The notes beneath the pieces are model-generated. The model worked only from the letters and a program-made list of their open reading frames with translations. It was not told the origin of the DNA and searched no databases. Shown piece after piece: positions 40,259 to 50,410 of a DNA stretch of 64,000 bases (positions are counted from its first letter, which is position 1; each line of letters opens with the position of its first letter). This DNA is from Chlorella sorokiniana. Lineage: Eukaryota > Chlorophyta > Trebouxiophyceae > Chlorellales > Chlorellaceae. The stretch lies in NCBI GenBank assembly GCA_025917655.1, contig CP084612.1, positions 1,054,001-1,118,000 of the forward strand. The letters run 5' to 3'. The position numbers and the translations under genes were made by a program.

Positions 40259-40359
40259 GGTTGTACCGCCTGCCACCCCCACCGGCAGCAAGGGCAGCTC
40301 TGAGGAGGAAGAGAAGCTGAAGCAGCGGGTGAAGCTCCTTGAGCAGCAGGAACAGGTGC

Positions 40360-41380
40360 GCTGGGCGGCCAAGTGTACCTTCGGGCGGCAGGAGCACTCT
40401 TGCTAGCGTAGGCGAGTGTTTGCTTGCACACGTCGCTCTGCAAAGCAGCCTGCCCTTTCTTGGTCTTTCCCATCACTCCCATGAACGCTCGCGCAGGGCA
40501 CGAAGCGCATCTTGCGTGTTGCTCTCACCGCTGCGCGCGTGCAGCGTGTGAGCGGTAGGTCTGGCGCGTGCGTACCGGTGGATGAGGCCAGGTTTGGAGG
40601 CTGCAACCCGTGTGGGTCTCCTAGCTTGATGGCGCTGGGCCGTGATGCCGACCGCCCTCGTTGCTGCCAGCCGCCGTTGCTGTGCTCTCCTTCCTGGCTG
40701 CAGTCTGATCCAGCTGGCGCAAGCAGTGGAGCCTATTGTCAGGAGCTCGCTGGACTGGCCTCCCAGCCACACCGACAAGCGACCAGGAGGTGGGGGCGCC
40801 GTGACGCCCTGGCTGCCAGCCCCGCACTGCCCAGCAGCAGCGTACTGCCCGTGCAATCGACGTTCGCATTGCGCTCGAATCACATACGGCATGATCCTGC
40901 TGGGCTGCAATGCCCTTGCCAGCAGGATGAGCACGCAGTAGGTGAAGGCGGACGCTGGCTGAGGTTCGAAGGCATCCCGGGTCAGCTCCGCAGCGCAGTG
41001 GATTCCAGCGGACAACCCGGAAGAGATGGTGCAGCAAACAACCTTCTGAGAGGCTACATCTGCCATCACAAGCATGCGCAGTGCCAAGTCCACGCATGGA
41101 GACACCAAGCAGGCGGCCGGGGCATCGACACAAAATCAAGCGCTTCAACCGCAGTACTCGGCAGTGCAGCCTCACCCAAACGCTGCTTTGTTGTCTGGAT
41201 GGAAATGGCTCTCTGCATTCGACTGCTAGTACTGCACACAAGAATTGCCTGCTTCCTGTAACAGACCCTCACATCAGAGCTGGCGCTGGGGTGATGGTTG
41301 TGGGCGCCACCCGGGAGGGTGGGTGACAGGGCGCTCAAGGGGGAACCTTGGACAGCTGCAACCATGCTGCTAGACCTGGC
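40360..41380. other. unassigned stretch, no supported gene
   Basis: Long open frames exist on both strands (about 250 codons on plus, 211 on minus). Neither shows a recognisable domain, and they overlap each other, as expected by chance in GC-rich DNA. It may contain the 5' end of the next gene. Confidence 0.4.
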
Positions 41381-41638
41381 CAGTCCTCCCAGAGCAGAGC
41401 AGCCATGACAGCCAGGCTTGGAGCGGCCTCGAAGCTTTTACCTCCGCCAGCGGTGGGGTCCTCATCAGTGGCTGGTCCCCCTTCTCTGTTGCTGGCGCAC
41501 ATGCAGTTTTCCGGGCAGGACCCTTGGCATGGCAGCAGGCCAGCGCCGTCTCGGCGCCATGTTTCTGGCGGCCCCTCGGCACGTGCCCATCTCCTCTCCC
41601 TGCCCCAGCCTGCCCCATCGCCGCTCCGAGGCTGTCCA

Positions 41639-43553
41639 GGAGGGGCATGCAGCGCCGACTGATCGAGAGGTTGCGGCGGCAGCAGCGGCGGCGCTCTCAG
41701 CCACCGCCTCCAACATGCAGCACAGCAAGACCGCGCTGGGGTACCTCGCCAGGGAGGCGCCCCTGCTCACCTGGCTGCCCCTGCTTGCCTGCGCCGCAGC
41801 AGTGGCCGCCGGGGTGTGGGCCTGCGGCGGCGCCTGGTCTGGGCGGCCCTCGGGGCCCTCGCCTCCTACGCCCTCACCATCTGGCAGGTGACCCGATTAC
41901 CATGCATTCCAAGCCTTCCTCAGTGCCTGCCCACGTTAATTCTGAAATGAGAACCCCCTCAGCCCCCTTAACAAAACCCTCACCACCCACCTACCTGCAC
42001 CCGCACCCCAACCCCACAGGTGCTGGCCCCCTGGTGCGCCGCTTCCAGGCCCTGCGCCGCCAACTGCTGGACAGCGACCGAGCAGCCAAGCGGCGGCTGG
42101 ATGCCGCGGCGGAGCAGCTCAGGCAAGCTGTCGTAGGCACCCGGCAGTGCGGCACAGCAGCAGGCAGACCCAGTGCTGAGAACTTTCTTTCTTTCTCAAT
42201 GGGTCGACTATTTCTTTGTGCCAGCTGCAGGCGGGCTCAGATCCAGCAGCGCGAGGCGGAGCAGGAGGCAGAGGAGGTGGGGGCGGGTGGGCCGCTGGGC
42301 GGAGGTGGTGACGAGGCTGAAGACTTCACATTGCTTGTCAGGGACAGACATGCTCTGCAGCTTTCGCGCACTCTGCACATCCCAGTTGTCACGCCTGTCT
42401 GCAGCTTCGGCAGGAGCTCAGCTGGTTGAGGGAGACAGCAGCTGCTAGCTGGCAGGCTGGCCACAGCGCCAGGAGCAACGATCACAGCACCGTTGCTCCA
42501 TTGGACGTTTTGGAGCCGACTGCAGAGGACGCCAAGCCACAGGGCTTCCCAAGAACAAGTGCAGAAGGCAGCGATACGGGAAATGCGAGCGGTGCTGCGC
42601 CGCTGCAGCAGCATCCAGTTGAGCAGGAGCAGCGAGAGGATGAGCGGGTGCGCTGAGCTGCCTGCCAGGGCAGCAGTCCTTGCAAAAGGCTCTTCCACTG
42701 CAGGCAGACCAAGTTTTGACTTGGTTCACTGAAGCTCTGTGCATTCCTTGCTGTGTGCAGCGCCTGGCGGGCATCCTGAACAACGCTCTGAACGCCGCGG
42801 CGGTGCCCTCAGCGCCCAGTGATGCCTGCGACGCCGATTGTTCGGCGGACCTGGATGCCCTGGATGGCTGGGGGAGCGTCTCGTGGACAGGGGTGCGCCC
42901 CGGGGTGCGAGGGCATGCAAGGGTGAAGCGGTGGCTACCAAATGGCCACATAGGGTGCCTGACCAGGCCGTTGCCTCTGCGCAGCACACAGCTGGGTGGC
43001 TTGGCCTGCCTCTACAGCCCGGCTTCATGTTCCTGCTGCCTGCGCCCATCCTGCCGCAGGATCCCTGTGGAGCTGGCGGGGGCGCTGCAGCCGCGGGTGG
43101 ATGCTCTGCGGCGCCAAGCGCAGGAGGCAGCGGCCAAGGAGGAGGAGGTGGGGGCGGCAGCACCGGCAGCCAGCCCGGCACCCGGCTCTGCACAAAGGCA
43201 GCCATCTTCGAGCCTCTGCTTCTCAATTATGGTAGTCTCGCTCATGGAAACCAACTCTAGCTGCCCTCTCACTGCTTTTGCAGATCCAGCATCTGCGCAG
43301 AGAGGTCCGCGAGTGCAGCGCCGAGCTGGATTCGGCGCGGTGCCAGCTGGCGGCGGCCCGGGCCGACAGCCGCAGGGTGGCCTCCCTGCAGCGCCACCTG
43401 GCGGATGTGGAGGAGCAGCTGGTGCGGAAGACGCGCGAGTGGGAGCAGCTGCTGGCAGCGGTGGCGGGGCCGCAGGCGGTGGGGCAAGCGGATGAGCAGC
43501 GCAGGCCACGCGGGCGCCCCAAGGGCTCAGGCCAGCGGCAGCATGCGACATGA
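41639..43553 (+). CDS. membrane-anchored coiled-coil protein (5' end uncertain)
   Basis: No family recognised. The first clear exon reads REVAAAAAAALSATASNMQH and SKTALGYLAREAPL, then a hydrophobic pair: LLTWLPLLACAAAVAAGVW and, after a one-base frame change (about 41815-41823), LVWAALGALASYALTIWQ. Two adjacent membrane helices are therefore likely. The rest is cytosolic-looking coiled coil: LVRRFQALRRQLLDSDRAAK, KRRLDAAAEQLR, IQQREAEQEAEE, VDALRRQAQEAAAKEEE, IQHLRREVRECSAELDSARC and LQRHLADVEEQLVRKTREWE. The tail RRPRGRPKGSGQRQHAT contains an AT-hook-like GRPKG. A C seems missing from the run 42027-42031. The layout resembles a tail- or head-anchored tether or golgin-like protein; this is inference. 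Confidence 0.5.
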
Positions 43554-44346
43554 TCAGCGACTACACTCTGTGCATCCGGTCACACGAGAGGGGGAAGGGC
43601 AGCTGCACATCAGCTGAGAGAGTCGGGAGCACCCAGGGTGGCGTGCGTGCAAAGGGCGCACGACTACAGCAGGCGGGGCGTGGCGGGGCGCATACATACC
43701 GGGCCACATCGAGCGCCTTCCAGTGGCAGGCAGTGCCATCCACAAACAGCTGGGTTAGGGTGTTGTGTGCCTGGCGTGTCGACAGCTTGAATGCGTCCAC
43801 CAGAGGCGCCAGCCGCTGCACAAACTGCTGCACGGCTGCGGCGGCGCGCCCGGCTGGCGCCTCTGGTGGACGCATTCAAGCTGTTGATACGCCAGGCACA
43901 CAACACCCTAACCCAGCTGTTTTTGCAGCTTAAATTTCCCGAAAGCTGTAAATTAGGCTTCAAGCTGATGGTTGCAATAAGCTGGTGGCAAATTTAGTGA
44001 TGGCGGCGGGAGCACATGGCGACAGGGCAGCAGCAGCGGTGGCAAGTTTAGTGCGCGAGGGGGACCGTACTGCGTGCTCATGATCATCGCGCGCACTTTC
44101 AGAGTCGATTTGCATTCTAGAGTCGCGTCACCTGCTTTTCAAGGAAAAGTCCCGAAACTTTCACGCGGCTACGAGGCTAGTGTAGGGCTTCGTGACTGGG
44201 ACGTAAGCTCCGGATCAGCTGCAGACGTGTTATCGCAACACGCGATCATTGCCCAGGGAGGCTGTGGCGAGGTCGACCGCCGTCCACACGGCCAGGCGCC
44301 GCTCACGTCACCCGCCTGGTTGACGGCGGCGCACCCCGCAGCGTGC
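43554..44346. other. intergenic; contains a long hairpin
   Basis: Apart from the inverted repeat at 43741-43925, this is AT-richer DNA with no convincing gene. A 14-bp direct repeat TGGCAA(A/G)TTTAGTG occurs near 43986 and 44039. An open frame from 44080 runs into the OTU gene but has poor codon character before 44347. Confidence 0.5.
43741..43925. repeat. near-perfect inverted repeat, 75-bp arms, 35-bp loop
   Basis: The left arm 43741-43815 is the reverse complement of the right arm 43851-43925 with only three differences in 75 positions. As plus-strand RNA, two of the three (43778/43888 and 43781/43885) are G-U pairs, leaving one true mismatch (43743/43923). The minus strand of the left arm encodes APLVDAFKLSTRQAHNTLTQ and continues outside the arm as LFVDGTACHWKALDVAR. 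This ends at a perfect GTATGT donor, so it looks like a copied exon of a host gene. The right arm encodes APLVDAFKLLIRQAHNTLTQ on the plus strand. Confidence 0.9.
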
Positions 44347-46041
44347 ATGAAGCCTGAGGAGACGGTGGAGGTGTTGATAGTAGCCCACCATGAGGGCGCC
44401 AACGCCTCCACAGATTGCGACGAAGCGATAGCAAGGGCACTCGAGGCGGAGGAGGGAGGGGTGACCGCCGGCAGCGGCGCCGGCCAGCAAGGCGGAAGCA
44501 GGCAGGGTGCCTTGGCGGACGCAGGCCCAGCACCTGCAGCAGACGAGGTGCAAGGGCCGGACGCTCCCTCGGCGCCGCCGTTGCCCTGCGACCCTCGGTC
44601 GCCTGGCTCCCAGGAGCGGGCTGGAGAGCCTGCAGGGCCGGGCGCTGCTCCGGCGCAGCTGGCTGAAGACGAGCAGCTGGCCCGCTCCCTCCACGATGAG
44701 GAGCTGCAGCGGCTGTCTGAGGAGCAACGGGGTGGGTGAAAGCCCGCCTTACACCCAAGCCAGTGGGCTGCTTTGATCACGCGAGACGGCTGCCCACACC
44801 CAGCCGCCTTCCAGCCGTGAAGGTGTCCGCCCTCCCTGCCCCCGCTGCCCCCCCCCCCCGCAGAGCGCCTGACCACGCTGCCCTCGCTGCTGGCCGACTC
44901 GCCGCTTGTGCGCACGCTGTCGGACAAGCTGCTGCAGAGCGTGCCGCTCACAAAGGTGACGCCCGGCATCCCCCCCCGCCTCCTCGTGGTTGCGTCCAGC
45001 CGCTTGTGGCGCCGGCTGAGAGCCCACCCAAGGCTGCTGAGAGCCTCCTCGGGTGTGTCGCCACCACCTGCTGCAGCTGCTGCCGCGGGTGAACAGCCTG
45101 ATCGATACGGCTGCGCGCGCCGAGCCCAGCAGCGCGGGCGGGCGCGGCTGGAGGAGCGGCTGCGCCTCTACTGCCTGACTGAGCGGCAGGTGAAGGGGGA
45201 CGGCGCCTGCCAGTTCCGCGCCCTGTCAGACCAACTGTACAGGTGCGTGGGGAAGGGGCGGAGGCGCTGCCGCCGGCTGCGCTTGGCGTGCCAGCCGCTC
45301 TTGCCAGCACGGGCGCCGCCGTTGCTACGCTCCTGACCAGCTGCCTGCGTCCCCGGCCCGCAGGACGCCCCGCCTGCACGGCTTCGTGCGGGAGTGCGTG
45401 TGCCGGCAGCTGGCGGCGCGTGCGGAGCGGTACGCCGGCTTTGTGCCAGGGGATTACCGCTCATACTGCGCCAGCATGGCGCGCAGCTCCACCTGGGGGA
45501 CCACGTCACCCTGCAGGTGAGCCCAAGGGGCACCCCTCCTGCTGGGCTGCGCTAGGCAGCGCCGCAGCGGAGCTCGGCCCTTTTGCGAGACATGCTGGCA
45601 GCCAGTAAGGAGCCCTCTGATTGTGTGCCCGCGGCAGCGTGCCTGTCAGCTGCCGGCCCCACATCCCTGCCAAGCCCCTTCCCCGGTGCAGGCTGCGGCC
45701 GACTACTTTGGGCTGCGCATCCTGGTGCTGGCCAGCTATGAGAGCGGCGCCTTCCTGTGGATCGAGCCCAAAGAGCAGCGCAGCAAGCGCACGCTGTGGC
45801 TCAGCTTCTGGGCAGAGGTGCGGGGGAGGGGTGCAGGCCGGGAGGCCTAAGACTGCATGTTGTCGCACGCTCACTGGCTGCTCCACGTCTTCCAACGACT
45901 GACACAAACGACTGACACAAACATTTGTGCTGCCCCGCAGCTGCACTACAACTCCTTGTACCATGCGGACGAGCCGCCGCCGCCCTGCCCGACGGCAAGC
46001 TTCTGGGCAGCCGCCGCCTGCACGCCCTCCTGTTTGGGTAG
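44347..46041 (+). CDS. OTU-family cysteine deubiquitinase
   Basis: Predicted ubiquitin-chain-cleaving protease of the plant OTU type. The N-terminal exon starts MKPEETVEVLIVAHHEGANA and has two short amphipathic helices, DCDEAIARALEAEE and EDEQLARSLHDEELQRL; the second fits the UIM pattern. After TLPSLLADSPLVRTLSDKLL comes the OTU core: GDGACQFRALSDQLY with the catalytic Cys (45.2 kb), GFVRECVCRQLAARAERYAG, STWGDHVTLQAAADYFGLRI, LVLASYESGAFLWIEPKEQR, and LHYNSLYHADEPPPP with the catalytic His (45.95 kb). The natural end is LPDGKLLGSRRLHALLFG with stop at 46041, reached if one C missing at 45983-45985 is allowed. Another frame break lies near 45.13 kb. The start at 44347 was chosen because upstream codons look non-coding. 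Confidence 0.88.
45894..45921 (+). repeat. 14-bp tandem duplication in an OTU-gene intron
   Basis: The unit ACGACTGACACAA(A/C) occurs twice in tandem, within the last intron of the OTU gene. Confidence 0.75.
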
Positions 46042-46757
46042 CAGCCGATTGCTGTGCCGCCTCGCCAAGCTGCTCACCTGCCGCCCCTTCATTGTGTTTG
46101 TGGTTATGATGGCGTTTACATCACAGAAACAAGACAAAAAGATCAAGGAACCAAGTAATTTTTGTGGCAGTATCTCGACGGAGGGAGAAGACGGCATGCG
46201 GGAATCAAAGGCCATGGCGGGCGCCCTAAAACTTGTGTGAGGAGGGCGTGGTCGAGAAGGTGTGAGACGGTTGCGTGAGAGGTACGGCAGGGAGGTTAAG
46301 AGGAGGGCACGGGGTGCAAGAGGAGACGCACGGGGGGACGTGTCAGAGAGGCCGGGACAGCGAGCCAGGGGCGCACGGGGTGAGGGCGGTACAATATGGA
46401 GGGCCGGATCCGGTGGGATCCGTTTTGAGGGCAGCGCGAGGACGGGTGGTCAATGAAACAAGAGGTGCAGGGTGGGGCGACAGCCGCCCCACCCCACCTC
46501 GTCACAAGGTGCTACGTGGTCAGCCGAGAGGGCAGCAGCCGAGAGCCCCTTGGGCAGGGGCTGCGGTGCTGCACAAGTGTATTAGCGGGGTGCATGAGCG
46601 CAGGGCGGCCGACAAACCACGCCATGAGCTGCTTTGCTGCCGAGGCGCCCGACACAAAAGAACAAGAGTGGGAAGGAACTGGGAAGGTAATACTGGGCAG
46701 GCAGGGCAGCGCGGGGGTGGGTTGCCAGCCAGGCTGGAAGCCTGGCATGCTGCACCC
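46042..46757. other. intergenic between convergent OTU and HDAC genes
   Basis: The 3' flanks of two convergent genes. A strongly purine-rich plus strand runs from about 46235 to 46445, with two nearby GGATCCG copies (about 46410 and 46422). No exon is supported. Confidence 0.45.
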
Positions 46758-49700
46758 TCAAGACACAGCTGTCTGCCAGCAGATCAAAGGGCAGGGCAGG
46801 GTAAGCGCCTCACGGCTCCTGCTGAGGCACGGCGCGCTCCTCGCCAGCCGGCGCCGCCTGATCCCGGCCGGCTGCTCCACCAGCCGCAGCGCGGTGCCAT
46901 CCACCAGCGCCGGCGACAGGCGCTGGTGCGCGGGCTGGCCGGCCCGCTTCAGCACAACGGGCCGCGGGGCCAGCCCCTTCCAGTGCGGCGAGCCTGCGCG
47001 GTCGTGCGGAGCGCGGGCGCCGGCCTGGCCAGCCTCCTCGCCGACCGAGCGCTCTTGCAGCGGCGGGGCGGCCTCCTCGGCAGGCGGGCTGAGCGGGGCA
47101 TCCAGGCTGTGTTCCAGGGCGGGCATGGCCCGGCCGCCCGCCGGGTCGCCACCCAACAGGCTGGCAGAGGTCAGGCCCGCGGGGCGGCCGTGGCTGCCGT
47201 CCGAGGCGGTGCCGGAGCCGGGGCCGTCGCTGTCGCTGTTCAGCACCGTGTCTGACAGCGCACGCTGCGCTGGCGCCAGGTGCACCGGGCTGCCTTGGGA
47301 GGCGGAGGGGTGGGCGAGGCGTCCCCACCCTGCTCCGCGGCGGCGACGTGCTCCAGGGCAGCGCAGCCCGCGTGCTCGTCGTCGCTGTCGCTGCCGGCAG
47401 GGCTCAGCTGCTGCTCGTCGGATGCCAGGTCAGCATCGGACTCCCAGCCGCTGTTGTTGCGGTACTCTGCAGCGTGCAAGGGCCGCGGGGCGGTGGGGGT
47501 GAGGGAAGAGGGCCACGGCAGGCAGCAAGGGGGCGAGCAGGCGGGAGGGACCATGCAGCGTGGCAGCAACATGCCGGCGCGGGCGCCGCGCAGCGCCAGC
47601 TGCACTGCAGCGCTTGCACAGGGCTGCAGGAGGGCTTGAAGGGGCGGCTGCACTCACGCTGGTGGGGGTGTCTGCCTCAGCCTCCTCCATGCCCTCGGCG
47701 GAGGCAAAGGGGCGGCGGCCGAGCGGGTGCGGCTCGCCGCCCTCCTCGTACTCCTCGCCGTCGTCCAGCAGGTAGGGGCCGCGGTGAGGTGCCGCCGCGT
47801 CCTGCCGACGCGCCGTGATGGCCGCCGCCTGCTCCTTGCGCGCGGCGGCCGCCGCCAGCACCCTGAACTGCTGCTGCACCAGGCCGCGCATGCAGGCCCA
47901 GTAGCGCGACTGCACGCGCATGGCCTGCGCGACGGCGCCCAGCCCGCTCTCGCAGGCGGCCTGCTCGCCGGGGGCAGCGGCGGCGGGCGCTCCCCCAGCA
48001 GCACGCGCAGCACGGCCTCGGTGCCGCGCGCGGTGGACAGCAGGTTGTACCCCCCTCCAGCAGGGCCACCGTGGGGGCCACCAGCTGCAGCTGCGCCGCC
48101 ATGTGCGCGTAGCACTCGGGCGTGAGGTGGCACCCGCCGATGGGGTCGCCCTCCGCGGCGTCAAAGCCGGCAGAGATGATCACCAGGTCAGGGGCATACT
48201 CTGAGCGGATGCAAGGGGTTCAAAAGGGGGGCTTACTCACTCATGAAGTGAGGGGACCAACACAACGGTTGGGAGAGCGGGGGAGGTTGCCCAGCCACGG
48301 CTGTCAAGGACCCCCTTCCGCGCCGCTGCACCCCCTCCCGCAGGCTCACCGTAGGCGATGGGCAGCACCACGTGCGCAAAGGCGGCCAGGTAGTCGCCGT
48401 TGCGCATGCCGCCGCAGGGCCACGGCACGTTGACAGAGTAGCCCTCGCCCTCGCCCTGCCCCACCTCGTGCGCGGAGCCTGTGCCGGGATAGAACGAGCC
48501 GCTGCGGGAGGGGGGACCCACAGAGCGCAAGGCAGAAGCGTGAGCACAGCTGCACAGCCTGCAGGACCCCGGACAGAGCAAGACAGCGGGGGCGGCGCAG
48601 GGCAGGGTTTCGAGGGCATCGCGGCGGGGAGGCGCTGCCGCCGCCCACCCGTCGTGTCGATGCAGCGACATGTAGAGGACCGAGGGGTCGGCCTCAAAGA
48701 TGTGCTGCGTGCCGTTGCCGTGGTGCACGTCCCAGTCCAGCACCAGCACGCGCTCAGCGCCCGCGGCCTGCGGGCAGGGAGGCGGAGGGGCACCAGGCGG
48801 CAGGAGGGTCGGCACGCAGGCTGGGTGCCTCAGGGGCGCCAAGCATGAGCCCAGCTGGCCCCAGCCTCTTCCTCCATGCTGCCCTTCATCACAGCGGGCT
48901 CTGCCGAGGCTGCTGCCCGCCGCTCAGCTGCCGCTGCCGCCGCCGCCGCGGGCGGGCGCACCTGCGCAGCGCGCGCCGCGATGCCTGCGTTGTTGAAGAA
49001 GCAGAAGCCCATGGCGGTGTTGGACTCGGCGTGGTGGCCGGGGGCGCACCACCGCCACGCCCGCCGCCGCCTCGCCCCGCACCACCGCCGTCGCCACGTC
49101 CACGCACGCGCCCGCCGACAGCTTGGCACACATTGCGGTGTGCTGGTTCACGTACGTGTCTGCAAAGCGGGAGGAGTTGGAAGGAGGGAGGCCGCCGCAG
49201 CGTGAGCCAGCACAGGCAACCCGTCCAACTTGCGCTGCGCATGCGAGATGCAGCACGGTCGGCTGCTCCGCCGCTGGGCCTCGGGGTAAAGGGGTCAAGC
49301 AGGCCCCCGCCCCCGCCCCGCCGCAGCCCACCAGGCGAGAAGTGCAGCTGCGCGCCGCCCTGCAGGCGCGACTGCTCGCTCAGCAGGTCCACCGCCTCCA
49401 GCAGCTCGGGCACGTGGCAGGCCTGCACCTCGGCGGGGGTGGCCTCCCGCGCGGGCAGCCGCCGGCACCGCCCCGCCAGCTCCGCCGCGCGCAGGCGGGC
49501 CATGACGGCGCGCACGCGGTCGGGCGCTCGGGGTGCACCGAGGGGCCGCCCTCCTCGTGCAGCTCCATGCGCTCGTCCCACGCGATGACGGTCAACGCGT
49601 CGCCCTGCAGGCGCGGGCGGTGCAGCGCCGCCGCGGGCGCCACCGTGGGCGCAAACAGCTCGTCGTCGTGGGCCGGCATGTGGCCGCAGTCCTGCAGGGG

Positions 49701-50410
49701 AGGACGCCGGCGGAGCAGGAGTCAGCAGCCGCTGCAGCAAACAAGCAGGCGGGGTGCCTGCCCGCCGGCGGCATGCAGGCGCGCGTTGCATAGGCCTGGC
49801 CTCGGAGCCCAAACAGGCAGCTGAGAACCCCAAACTCCAGCTGCCACGCAACGCACCATGCAGATGTGGCCCCACAGCGTGCCGGTGCAGTTGGTGCAGT
49901 GCTGCATGCTCAGCACGTCCATGTCGTCGCCGCTCTCGTAGCCGCCCGCCGAGGCGGGGCGGTCGGGCGGGTGGATGGCTCCTCGTCGGAGCTGCCCAGG
50001 CAGGCCGCGGCGGCGCAGGCCGAGCCGCCCATCTCGCTCAGCGGCACAAAGCTGGGGGCAGGGTGCTGCTGCTGCTGCGGGGCGGCGGCGGGCGAGGTGC
50101 CCAGCATGCCGAGCTTCAGCGGGCTCTGGCTGCGGGATGGCATGGCAAGCTCCAGCGCCTCGGGCTGCGCCTCCGCCTCCGCCTGCTGCTCGCCATCCAC
50201 AGCCATGTAGTCCGCTGCTGTGTCTGCCAGATGCGCTGGCTCCAGCTCCGCGGTGGAAGCAGCGGGTGTGGAGGACATCAGCGGCGGCGACGCGGCGGGC
50301 GGGGGCGGCACAGTGACCGACCCCACGGGCCCCGCCAGGTCCAGGCTTGCGCCCACAGGCAGGCTCGCCGAGGGGCTTGGCGGCTGACCGCCACTCTGCT
50401 CCGAGACCAT
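46758..50410 (-). CDS. class II histone deacetylase with N-terminal zinc finger
   Basis: Zn-dependent lysine deacetylase, like plant HDA5/15/18. The N-terminus (from ATG at 50410) is Ser/Pro/Ala-rich. A small C4 finger then reads MQHCTNC, WGHIC and MDCGHMPAHDDELF across an exon junction at 49858/49692. The deacetylase domain begins AWDERMELHEEGGPSVHPER (49.55 kb), then AEVQACHVPELLEAVDLLSE, TYVNQHTAMCAKLSAGACVD, the active-site GHHAESNTAMGFCFFNNAGI (49.0 kb), VLVLDWDVHHGNGTQHIFEA (48.74 kb), GSFYPGTGSAHEVGQGEGEG (48.5 kb), LVIISAGFDAAEGDPIGGCH (48.17 kb) and ALLEGGYNL (48.05 kb). The Zn ligands and the catalytic His pair are present. A long acidic, Ser-rich C-terminal region follows. Frame breaks: 49040-49044, 49522-49524, about 49.97 kb and about 47.3 kb. 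Confidence 0.9.

Noticed and set aside
40473-41261. Long open frames on both strands (about 211 and 249 codons)
   Set aside because: They overlap on opposite strands, lack domains and splice structure, and such frames arise easily in GC-rich DNA.
43561-43875. Minus-strand open frame over the hairpin as a protein gene
   Set aside because: Only an exon-sized piece is protein-like and its upstream neighbour is missing. The inverted-copy hairpin explains it better.
44080-44346. An upstream start for the OTU gene at 44080
   Set aside because: The extra 89 codons have lower GC and no protein-like character, so the start at 44347 is preferred.
46235-46445. Purine-rich stretch as a possible RNA gene or regulatory element
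   Set aside because: No stable pairing, repeat unit or known motif was visible. Recorded only as intergenic composition bias.
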